From positions 51,001-115,000 of the forward strand of contig CAJNDS010002203.1 of the NCBI GenBank assembly GCA_905221605.1: a stretch of DNA of 64,000 nucleotides, given 5' to 3'. How positions within the stretch are numbered: the first letter of the stretch is position 1; each line of letters opens with the position of its first letter. This DNA comes from Symbiodinium natans. Taxonomy: Eukaryota > Sar > Dinophyceae > Suessiales > Symbiodiniaceae. A model generated the notes under the pieces. The model worked only from the letters and a program-made list of their open reading frames with translations. It did no database searches and was not told where the DNA came from. Shown here in pieces: positions 45,555-55,480 of this stretch. Made by a program: the position numbers and the translations under genes.

Positions 45555-46299
45555 GGCGCAGACACGCAGGTTCGGCGTTCCAAGGAACAGAATGCAGCAG
45601 CTAGGAACCCAAAACGGCTATCGCCATTCACCGTAGAAGGCTCAATATGTTCTGCAACAACTGCTCAACAACCTTGCCTTTCCCAGCAGCGGATCTCTTT
45701 GGGAGCTGCGGGTTCACAAGGACTGCAAACTAGAGAGGTTTAAGTGCTTGTGGGGCGGGGCTTGTCGGTTCCGGCTCTCCGACGGCCATCCTGCAGCATG
45801 CCAACGCCCAAGGGCTACGATTCCTTCCTCACATGACATATGGGGGTTTCCGAAATAGGGGTACCCTTTTTTGGGGGCCCCTATATGGGGGCCCCTAGAT
45901 TAAATATAGGGGTTCTATTCGATTTCGGAAGAAAACAGGCGCACCGTTTTTTGGGAAATGCCCATATTGCACGGGCATTCAGCTGTTGTGCGGACAGCGC
46001 ACACGTCCCAGAACCCGGCTTTGCAGGCGGGCAATGGGGTCTGCGAATTAAGCAAAGCTGTGCTTTATGAGAGGGCTTGCCGTGAGCTGGATCTGTGGTG
46101 GAAGGGTATGCTTTCAAAGCCCAATGCTCCACTGAAGTCCTCTGGCCATGGCCAACGCTTTGGATAAATGCGGTTGGTAGGCAAGAATGGGCCTAGTGAA
46201 CATTCTCAAACAATGTCATGGGCGAGCTCTTCACACCCCATCAGAAGCACCACCCATACCAGTGAGAATTGAGAGATCATTACATCTTCTTCCCTTGGC

Positions 46300-46797
46300 T
46301 CAGTCATCCTTCTTGGCTGTGCGGAACGGGATGCTGAGCTTGCCAAACTTGCCGCGCAGCACGTAGAGGCTTGCTGCCACACCCATGAGCGATGTGGTCA
46401 CGGCGAAGGGCACGGTGGCTAGCTTCATGATGGCAAGGCCGCGTGCACGATAGTCCTCGAACATGCCGGTAGCGAGAAGGGCACAGACCACGATGATCAG
46501 GGCTGCAAGCTTCTTCTTGTCGTGAACGCGGCAAGACGTTGTTTTGGCTTCTGCTGGAGCTGCTGCTGCTGCCGCTGCTGCTGGAGTCTGCGTCTGCATT
46601 GTCGCCTTCTTGTCAAGGGCCTCAGCAGCGAGAATCTTCGCGACGTCCTTGAGGTCCTGTTCCTTGGATTCCTTCCCTTCCTTTTTGGGTGCCGGCGAGT
46701 CCGCTCGGGATTTCTTGGGCTTCTCCACCTCGAACGAGTTCTGCACGTCGTCGGTGACGGGCTCAACTTCGACGACTTCGACGGGGGCGGGAGCCAT
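46300..46797 (-). CDS. 165-aa two-helix membrane protein, tandem copy 3
   Basis: Tandem copy 1243 bp from copy 2. I count three nucleotide differences from copy 2 over the frame, all silent, so the protein is identical. The 3' flank (45990-46299) is recognisably related to 44700-45056 but clearly more diverged than the coding region. This pattern fits gene conversion or strong purifying selection on the frame. Confidence 0.8.
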   Translation of the reverse strand: MAPAPVEVVEVEPVTDDVQNSFEVEKPKKSRADSPAPKKEGKESKEQDLKDVAKILAAEALDKKATMQTQTPAAAAAAAAPAEAKTTSCRVHDKKKLAALIIVVCALLATGMFEDYRARGLAIMKLATVPFAVTTSLMGVAASLYVLRGKFGKLSIPFRTAKKDD

Positions 46798-46899
46798 GGC
46801 GCAGACACGCAGGTTCGGCGTTTCAAGGAACAGAATGCAGCAGCTAGGAACCCAAAACGGCTATCGCCACTCACCATGGAAGGCTCATGAATTATGTTC

Positions 46900-48035
46900 T
46901 TTAACAGGATGTTCATTCATCCAGGCTTCGACAACAATCCGACATCACGACACTGTTGAAGCTACAAGTACATGATTGAAACAGGTATTGCACTGCCCTC
47001 GCACCTCTTCCGTTCTGCCTCAATTTCCGCCCGCATCTCATCCAGCGAGAGGTCCCGATATCCTCACAGCTGAAACCCTAAGCCCTACACCCTACACCCA
47101 CAACCCTAAACCCCAAACCCTAAACCCTAAGGCAGGAGATGTAATGTAGCCTCTGAACATCCAATGCAAAAACGCTATATATACCCCAGATAAACTAAAA
47201 AACCTATAATCACCCTAAAAAGCCCGATAAAAACCCTCTATAAACACCACACAAACCCTACATAATCCTAAAAACCTCGAAAACGCCTCTAAACCCTCCC
47301 AACCCTACTAGTGACAACAATCCTAAGTCTTGGGGTATGGGCCCTTAAACGGGTTACCCTATACAACACAAGGGCCCATACATCACAAACCTTTGAAGAG
47401 GGCTAGGGACCATACTCAGGCCCCCTGATACTAACAGTCCCTATTAAGACTGTTCGTATAAGGGGGAACAGCCCAAAAACTGAACTAGCCCATGAAACCC
47501 TAAACCCTAAACCCTAAACCCTAAACCCTAAACCCTGAACCCTAAACCCCAAACCCCTAAGGAGGGACCACGAGACTACCCTTAGACGAAGGTTCAAGGA
47601 GACCCGTAGCATCCTAGGCATCCTACAGGGCCCCTGGCGGCTTCAACCCGATGAGGTCCAAAGGTTAGGGTTTAGGGTTTAGGGTTTAGGGCTCAGGGCT
47701 TAGGGTTTAGGGTCTAGGGTCTAGTGTCTAGGGTTTAGGGTCTATAGGGTTTAGGGTAGTTTAGGGCTTCAGAACCCTTAAACACTCTTGAGGCACGACA
47801 GAAAACACTGCCTATTCATAAGTCCCCCGACAACCGAAGCCTTCAAAGCATCGACTGTGGTGGCCGATTTTACCCACCGAGGCGGCTACGGGCATGCTCT
47901 GACACGAAAGACTCAATGCTAACAACCACAAGGTCCCACAAGATTCTCCACAAATCCATCCCCCCCCCCGCCCCCCCCTCCCCATCCTGGCAACATCCTG
48001 AATCCATCGCCAAGGATCCTACCGCGGCCGGGCCG
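46900..48035. other. Spacer downstream of the Ser/Arg-rich gene
   Basis: Degenerate and normal telomeric repeats, and a palindromic ATACTAACAGTCC element near 47430-47475. No exon-like frame was found before the stop of the gene at 48040. Confidence 0.55.
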
Positions 48036-48039
48036 GGAC

Positions 48040-50545
48040 TCATCCGAACTTGCACAACGTCTGCTGGATCCTCTCTGCCTGCGGCTTCCTTGCCACGCTG
48101 GAGGTCGCCTCGGGATGAGGCTCTGGGCGAAGGGGCGGGGCCAGCATGGAACGTCGAAAAGAAACGGGTATGCTGATATCCTGATACAGTAGCATCTCAC
48201 TAGTCATGGGACTGTTTACAGCAGCTCTTTGATATTGATTGGCCCAGTTGCTGATTCGAGATTGAAGGGACTGGACGCTTCCGGAGCGCTTGGGCATGCG
48301 TCGGGCATCGATGCTGCGGGTTCGGCTGCTCGCACGGCTGACGCGGCTAACGCGGCTGGCTCGGCTGGCATTGCTGGTGCGGCTGGCGCGGCTGGTGTTG
48401 CTGACATGGCTGGCGTTGCTTGCTCGACTGCTGGCTCTGCTACGGCCCCCCTGGCTGCTGGCTCGGCTGAGGGTGCGGCCGCGGCTCTGTGAGTGCCCTA
48501 GGCGTGGGGTCTCGGAGCGGCCGCGGGCCTCAAGTGGGGGCAGGGTCTGAGGCCGCCGGGGTGTGGCTGGGGACATCAGCAGCAGTGGCTCCGCTTGCGC
48601 TGCCGGCTGCCCGTGTGGGGCGCGGGGCTTCACTTGCGGTGGGCTGCTGGGGAGCTCTTCCGAAGCCAGGCGCAGGATGTTCCGGAGCACGCTGTGCCTA
48701 GATCATGGTTGGGAAAGTATTCAAATTCAAAAATGCCTAGTCCTTAGTGGGCTTAAGTACCCTATATTACTATTCCTTATTGGGAACTTAAGTACCCTAT
48801 GTTACTATTCCTTATTTTGTGAATTTAAGTACCCTTCAAAAAAATGGAAAAATATCACACCCCCCCCTCACAATGACTCTAGAGGTGCCTTCTCTGCAAG
48901 TCCACCAGCTGGTCCAGGGCCGCCTCCCCCGGCAAGGCATCCAGCTGCGGAAGCAAGACCACTGCGGAAGGCGCCTTGACATCGGCCGTCTTCCTTACTT
49001 GGAGGCTCATGGTACTTATTCGCCAGTTGTCACTGTACTAGGATTTAGGGTTTAGGGTTTAGGGTTTAGGGTTTAGGGTTTAGGGTTTAGGGTTTAGGGT
49101 TTAAGGTTTAGGGGCACTTACTAACCAGTTATAACTGTACTTATAACCTACTTATAAGCCCCTTAAGTGCCCTAATATGGTCATAGGTACAGTTATGATT
49201 GGTTAAATAAGACCATCTTCCCTAGATATCCGGCTGCCTCGCATTGCCTCACCGAAGAAGTGGAACGAAATGCATGTATCAAGTGCCGAAAGATTCAAAA
49301 AACCCTAAAACCCTAAAACCCTAAAACCCTAAAACCCTAAGCCCTAAACCATAAAGAGGCTGACGGCTGAAACGAGAAGTGTCATCTCCTGGACCAGGGA
49401 TGCAAAGTCGCGCATGAGGGCGTCCACAGTGAGCAGCAGCGTGTTGCTCTCGTCCTCGCCGTCCCGGTATTCCAACATGGCCTGCTGCGTAGCCGTGTGG
49501 ACCGATTGCCTTGGCTCAGAGCCCCAAACCCTAAACCCTAAACCCTAAACCCTAAACCCTTAGGGCGTTTAGGGCCTGGAGTCTTTGAGCTTCTCTGAAC
49601 ATCTTCATGCCTGGCTTTGGGCTACAGAAATCATCTCTTCTCCTCACAGCCATGACATCAGATGCTAGAGCTGTGCCCGAAGGTGGGGCAGCACAGCTCC
49701 CTATGACGCCTCTGAGTTGCTGGTGTCTCTGTGCCCGCGCCCTGATGGCAGCGAAGGTAGAGGCAGGACCTTCGGAATGATGTGGCTCGTGGCGCAGCAA
49801 GGTACGGTTTAGGGGCTTATGGTCTTTGGGTGTGCTCAGAAACAAGGGTCGAACCTGTGTGTCCAAAGACGAAAGATGACGCTGGCAGAGTTTGAGACTC
49901 AAGAAACAGAGTTGGGGTTCTACGGAGTCGAGCCCCGAAGTGGATATTTCGACGCCATGCCAGTGACGAGAACAGGTGGCGAAAAGTAAGACTCTTCAGC
50001 ATCGCCTCGAATTCATTGACGCAATTGCCCAGGCATACCTTCTCAACAGCCGCATGCTCTCAATGCAAATCCGCACCCTGAACCCCAAACCTTGAAACCT
50101 TTAAAACCTTTCAACCCTGAACCCCAAACCCTAAACCCTATGAACCCTGAATCCAACATATACCCAAACCCTGCACGTCTTCTCGGAGACCTTCGGAAGC
50201 TGTCGGTGTTGGCGCGCGGCTGGAGGCTGCGCTGGCCGAGGCGCCTGCTTGGAGGTTCATGGTACTTATTAACTGCTTAGAGTTTAGGGTTTAGGATTTA
50301 GGGTTTAGACTGTACCAAAAACTGTACCTATAAGCATCTTAGGGCACTGAAGGGACTTATACGTGGGCTATAAGTACAGTCATACTTGGTTAACAAGTAC
50401 CATGAACCTCCAAGAACCCTTTGAACCCGGAACTGAGCTCCACACCGGCCTGCAGTGCACTGAAGACCCCTAAACCCTAAATCCTAAACCCTAAAGCCCG
50501 AAAGGCTCCAGCGCCCCCACTCCACGCCTTTCGAGCCATGCCGGG
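48040..50545 (-). CDS. Multi-exon protein with Ser/Arg-rich tail, function unknown
   Basis: Well-supported exons are 49350-49514, 49214-49304, 48889-48997 and 48040-48697; their phases agree across three introns (GT-AG, GT-AG and GC-AG). Reading 5' to 3' they encode a helical segment with ATQQAMLEYRDGEDESN, then GEAMRGSRISRED, then LDQLVDLQRRHSVLRNILRL, then a low-complexity tail rich in SRAS/RASR units and a final TSEMLLYQDISIPVSF segment before the stop. Upstream, 49561-49988 is one open stretch, and short open exons near 50190-50250, 50413-50460 and 50510-50545 probably belong to the same gene; their splice sites and the true start are unresolved. The tail could be a phosphorylation-rich disordered region. 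The family is not recognised. Confidence 0.7.
48698..48888 (-). mobile_element. GC-AG introner-like intron with GCAC duplication
   Basis: The intron of the Ser/Arg-rich gene begins GCAC and is followed by a second GCAC in the next exon. Just inside are inverted repeats (CTAGAGTCAT against CTAGATCATGG). Splicing joins LQR to RHS in frame. The interior repeats a TTAAGTACCCTATATTA-like unit three times. Confidence 0.7.
48998..49213 (-). mobile_element. TAAGTACCATGAACC-type inverted-repeat element as an intron
   Basis: The intron runs GT...AG, and its 3' end is CTTGGAGG(C/T)TCATGGTACTTA on the plus strand. The interior holds an array of about nine TTTAGGG units and a mirrored GGTACAGTTATGATTGG segment. 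Relatives with the same ends occur at 8748-8890, 36912-37054 and 50250-50412. Confidence 0.65.
49305..49349 (-). repeat. Intron made only of telomere-type repeat
   Basis: On the coding strand the intron runs from GTTTAGGGCTTAGGG through TTTTAGGG units and ends at an AG inside the last unit. It is 45 bp, GT-AG and phase 0, between exons 49350-49514 and 49214-49304. Both splice dinucleotides are supplied by the repeat itself. Confidence 0.65.
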
Positions 50546-50956
50546 CATTGCGCACGCTGGGCGGGGGCTCCTGATTAGGGTTTGTTTTTGTTTAGGGTTT
50601 AGGGCTTAGGGTTTAGGGTTTAGAGGCAGGACCTTGACGGCGGTTTCGGGTTTAGGGAATCGGGTTTAGGTTCGAGAAACCATCGGTCTCACCCCCTCAC
50701 CAGTCTCCGGGAAATGGAAACCCCGCTTCTCAAACCTTTTCCGCTGCACATGCCTCTGGCTGCCCACTTCCGAGTCTTCTCAGCCAAAACCCTAAACCCA
50801 GAGGGAACTCTTCTGTCTTCACACAGTGACCAAGTCTGGTCAACTTCAGAAGAGTTGCCCAACTCGGAAACGTGAATCCTTTCCCCCCTACCCCCCCGGT
50901 GTCTCTAAAGACCCTAGTACAGAAACCAAAACACACACAGGTCCTTTTGTCCCCGC

Positions 50957-50987
<31 letters not shown>

Positions 50988-51791
50988 CATTATAGGGTCC
51001 TTAAGGGAGGGGAGGTTCAAGGGGGTATGTAACCAAGGTTCCAAAATACTCCATACTATCCCTAAGGCTCTCAAGGCTTCCCTAGGTACCTACCCCACAT
51101 GAACCCCCTAAACCCTAAACCCTAAACTCTAAACCCCAAACCCCAAACCCGAAACCCGAAACCCTAAACCCTCTCCCTTATGAACGTACCCACGTCCCAG
51201 AATTCGAGCCGTGGCTCGGCCCTAGGGTCTCTGAAAGAAAGGAGCACCTAAAACCCTCAACCCCTTTTTTGCAGCAGGCTTGCAGAACCCTAGCCCCAAC
51301 ATCAACCCTAAACCCTAAACCGCCATCAAGGTCCTACCCCTAAACCCTAAACCCTAAACCCTAAACCCTAAACCCTAAACCCTAAACCCTAAACCCTAAA
51401 CCCTAAACCCTAAACCCCAAACCCATGCACTTCCCAAACCCGGCTCGCCACCGAGAAGCGTCCCACCGATCTGGGCAGCTCCGCTCGTGCTGCTCCTGCG
51501 CGGCGAGGGCCAACCTCAGATTCTTGGAGGTTTAGGGTTTAGGGCCAGTTTAGGGTTTAGGGTTTATCGTTTAGGGTTTAGGGCTGCTTCTCTCAGATGG
51601 GGGTTTCCGACATTATCCTTATTCTAAAAGGGAATCCTGCTATTTGGGGGTGTATAACCCTATTTTCGGAAATCCTGCGATAGCTTGGGCACCTAAGTTT
51701 CGGAGGAGTTGGGGGTGAGGGTGTCTGTGAGGTTCCAGCGTTTTCGCCTGAGAGACTTTTTTGGGTCCTCGACCCTCAACACCTTTGCTGC

Positions 51792-52034
51792 ATGTCTGGG
51801 GCTGTGCTTGAGTTGATGTCCAGCTTAGAATTTGGCCGGTGCGATGAGGCTGAGCTTCAAAAGGTTCTCAGCAGTCGAAGCTTCGGGGCCATGATCTGTG
51901 CAAAACCATTCGTACGGACAAAACTAGCAACACCAAAGGAACAGCTGAACAAATCAAAACTAAAACGCAAAATATGCTGTATGCATCTCTTTCTCTCTCT
52001 CTCTCTCTCGCTCTCTCTCTCTGTCTCCCTGTGA
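51792..52034 (+). CDS. Weak plus-strand small ORF
   Basis: An 80-codon frame begins MSGAVLELMSSLEFGRCDEA. It ends in a CT microsatellite that encodes Leu-Ser repeats. The first 45 codons look protein-like, but no splice partner was found and neighbouring genes are all on the other strand. Confidence 0.2.
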   Translation: MSGAVLELMSSLEFGRCDEAELQKVLSSRSFGAMICAKPFVRTKLATPKEQLNKSKLKRKICCMHLFLSLSLSLSLSVSL

Positions 52035-52156
52035 CTCTCTCTGATGCTCGCTGGGGTGGCTAGACTGCTGCAGCCTGCTTAGCTGCAGGGCCACTCAGCT
52101 GTGACCCAGCACCGTACGAGCTCCAGTTGCTCTGTGCTCCTTCGCACTCGTAAAGA

Positions 52157-52267
52157 CTTGGCTGACTTCTGAACCCCTCCTAAAAGTTTAACTTTTAGGC
52201 TCCTTATAGTAGTTCCTACAGAAACCAAAAAGTTAAAGTCCCAAGAGCCAGCCAGAAGAAAGCCAAG
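52157..52267. mobile_element. CTTGGCTGACTTC-family MITE
   Basis: Close match over its whole length to 12966-13076, with its own AAGA duplication (52153-52156 and 52268-52271). Two copies in different targets with different 4-bp duplications are strong evidence of transposition. Confidence 0.8.
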
Positions 52268-52271
52268 AAGA

Positions 52272-52414
52272 TCTCTTGTAGCTAGCAAGGAACAAGGCGG
52301 GCCTTTGATTGTCGACTTGAAACTGATCCTCTTCTCACCTGTACAAAGCTGAGTGCGCGCGTGCTCAGTACGAGTAGCTTCCAACTTGCCCTTCAAGCGC
52401 CCGAATGAATGCAT
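52272..52414 (-). CDS. Minus-strand exon candidate next to a MITE
   Basis: The minus-strand frame encodes a basic segment with KGKLEATRTEHARTQLCTGE. It ends close to a MITE-like element at 52157-52267 that has a 4-bp AAGA target duplication. The element could act as an intron, but the boundary would be TC-AG or GC-AG, so this is uncertain. Confidence 0.25.
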
Positions 52415-55309
52415 GTGCTTTTTTGCTGTAGCTGCCTCAATGTCCTTCTTTGGCGCGGAACCTGGACCCCCAAGATATGTAGAAAAACTTCACGCGGCTC
52501 AACACCCATGACAATGATCCTGTATATACTTTGGAGGCTTAGGAAATAAAGCTTTCTTGCACAACCCTAAACCCTAAACCCTACACCCTAAACCCTAAAC
52601 CCTAAACCAAACTCAGGAGGTCGGACTTCAGAAGCTCCTGGACCCCCAAGACCCGCCGAAAGGGAAGATCTCTCGCAGCCAAGGGGTCTCAAGGCCAGAC
52701 AGCTCTCCTTGCTTAGGGGCTTAGGGGCTCAGGGCTTAGGGGCTCAAGCCTTAGGGTTTAGGAGGCTATTCTGCCTAAATAGGCCCCGCCTTAAACAGGG
52801 CCCTGTAAGAGGGGCTGATATTGTAGGGTTAGGGTTTAGGGTTCAGGGTTTAGGGGAGTTTCCCTTCAGGCCTAAGACACCCCATGCTGGTCCTCAGCCT
52901 ATGTTGCTATCTGCCTCCAAGGGGCTGCTGCCCACAGAACCTGCACTTCACGGGCCGGAACTCACCTTGGGAGTTTGGGGTTTAGGGCAGAAGCATTGGG
53001 AGACAAGGGGGTTTCCGAAATTAGGGAATCCATCTATAAGCCCTTTCGGTGCAGGACCCTGCAAAAACTCTGAACCTTCCCCCTTAACATACCACCTGTC
53101 TTACTGGTTCCTAGTCGGGACTTACGGACTTCGATGCCACACAGAATCCCCTTGACCTTACAGAGAAAAAAGTACCTGAAGCACCTAATTGGGGGCTTAC
53201 GAAATAGGGAACCCTAAAATACACCCCCACAGAGTAGGACACCCTTATAATTGAGAACCCCAAAAATGCACCCCCAATATGGTAAACCCCTAATTGCCTC
53301 GGTCCCTCCCACCAAGAACCAGCAATGAAACCCCAAACCCCGAAACCCTAAACCCCCTAAACCCTAAACCCCCTAAACCCTAAAACCCTAAAACCCTAAA
53401 CCCTAAACCCTAAACCCTAAACCCTAAACCCTAAACCCTAAACCCTAAACCCTAAACCCTACTGGGGCCGAGGCATGTTCGCGCATGCTCGGCCTGGACC
53501 GCTGCTCTGGGAAGCCAGGCGCTGCACCAGGGGCAGAGAGCCTCCGCACCTTCCGTAGTCAGGTTCCCCTACTACCCTGTAGGGTTTAGGGTTTAGGGTT
53601 TAGGGTTTAGGGTTTAGGGTTTAGGGTTTAGGGTTTAGGGTTTAGGGTGTAGGGTTTAGGGCTACTACCCCCCCCTAGGTTCCGCCCCAGAATTACGGCG
53701 ACTTAGGTAGTATAGAGGGGGGCTTGGGGTTTGCGGTTTGGGGATTAGGGCTTAAGGTCTAGGGTTTAGGGGTTTCGAGTTGAAATGACCTGAGAACCTT
53801 TGCGTTGATCTAATTCCTTCTGCTCTCCGTGGTGATGCCTGTGCTCCGCGAGTTGCGAACACACAGACTCCATGAGGTTGCAATGGCCGAGAGGCTGTCC
53901 AAGTTCTTTTAGGATTTATGACTGATTGCTTAAGAATCCCCCCCAAAAATAGAAAGGATCTTTCCTTGCATATAAGGGCAAGATAGGGATTATGATCTTG
54001 TGTTTTTGTGGGGTTCTTAAGCAACTAGGAGTTTATGCTCTAGGTTTCGGGTTCCCTTAAGGTAGCACAACCGGCCTCCATTCCTTGGCTCGAACTGGGT
54101 TCATAAGAAATCCTACCCCCCCAAATAATACAGGGGCCTTCATGAAAAGACTAGGGTTTTCGGGGCTACTAGTATCGTATCTTTTACAAAGGGACTCGAA
54201 GGGCATACAATTAGTAGCTACTCTGCGCCTTAAATTCATTGAGGCACACTTGGTGCTACTAGAACTGGAGGTTTCTCAAGAAATCCTGGCCCCCCTAAAG
54301 TAGCACAGCGCCTGGAGCCCAAGTGCCTGTCAGTTTAGGGTTTAGGGTTTAGGGTTTAGGGTTTAGGGTTTAGGGTTTAGGGTTTAGGGTTTAGGGTTTA
54401 GGGTTTAGGGTTTAGGGTTTAGGTACTGACCATACAATTTTACCCAAAAAGTTCTAATGAAAGGCTCCCTTTCCCTGACCCCATTTGCCCTTGAAGTACT
54501 GAACCATACGCGAGAAAAAATGCACATTGGACGAGCCGCCGTCATTTGCGCGCGGGGTGCGCTTCACAGATCCTCAGTGACGCGTTTTAAGCAAACCCAG
54601 TCGGGTATCCCTTGGACGGGCTTGGGGTTTAGGATTTATAGGAGGTTAAAGATCAGGTGCAGTTCTTGTGCTGGAGTTTGGGCTCTGGACCCTGTAAGCC
54701 CTGCAAGCCCTGCAAGCCCTCTAAACCCCTATAGACCCCTATAAACCCCTATAAACCCTAGACCCTAAACTCTTCAGGCTATTCAGGCAGCCAGCTTGAG
54801 CTGTGCAAAAGACCGGAGCGTAGGCTTTCATGCCGAAGCTAGAGCCGCTGCTTCAGCTGGGAAAGTGCTAAGCGTTCAGCTCCGGCCTGAGCCGTGAAAC
54901 CCTACACCCTGCACCCTAAACCCTAAACCCTTTTTTGACTCCAGGCTCAGCCGGGTCCGCACTTGGTGACAAACCCTAAACCCTAAACCCTAAACCCGAG
55001 AATAAGGCTAACTGCAACTAGATGGGTGATAATACAACCAGATGGGCAAAATTATAACTGAAATCTTGAAAAGTCGGGTTGATGGGGGATAATACAACCA
55101 GATGGGTCACAATACAACTGGGGGCCTGGGGTCTTAGAGTGCGATGCCACGGGTCTGGAGGGTTTTTGTGGAGTCGTTGGGGGCCAAGGGTCTGGAGGGT
55201 TTTTGTTGAGTCGTTGGAATTTCCAAACTCGTCTTTTGCAGTGCAAAGGTTGTTTTCGAAGAAACAGCTCCCGGCCACCACTGCCTTTTATGGGGTCTCT
55301 CTCTCTCTC

Positions 55310-55480
55310 ACTCTCTTTATACATATGTATATATATATATATATATATGTATATGCACACATATATATATATGTATATATACATATAATTATTCCACCTT
55401 ATATATACATATATAAACAGATTATGCATACATATACATATATATATATATATATATGTATGTATGTGCATTGCATATTA
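55310..55480. repeat. AT/GTAT microsatellite
   Basis: Preceded by a CT run, this stretch is alternating TA with GTAT and CATA steps. It can form hairpins on either strand. Similar shorter tracts occur at 24255-24312 and 57608-57665. Confidence 0.9.

Larger units (their letters stand above)
27875..45573. repeat. Segmental duplication, locus 2
   Basis: Second copy of the block at 1-22945. It begins with the same GGCTTGGGGTTCAGGATCTG stretch and runs to just upstream of the 165-aa gene at 45057-45554. It carries one membrane-protein gene (C) where locus 1 has two (A and B). Locus-specific differences include an added CTAG-type element near 33829-33935, expansion of the telomere array at 28420-28550, and a shortened G-rich minisatellite neighbourhood near 33260-33430. 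Confidence 0.9.

Noticed and set aside
45636-45652. CACCGTAG...GGCTCAA on the plus strand resembling a spliced leader
   Set aside because: Wrong orientation for the gene and missing the central ATTTT; treated as chance.
48229-48701. Plus-strand Ala/Gly- and Leu/Arg-rich frames
   Set aside because: They mirror the Ser/Arg-rich coding exon on the minus strand, which has matching splice phases on its 5' side.
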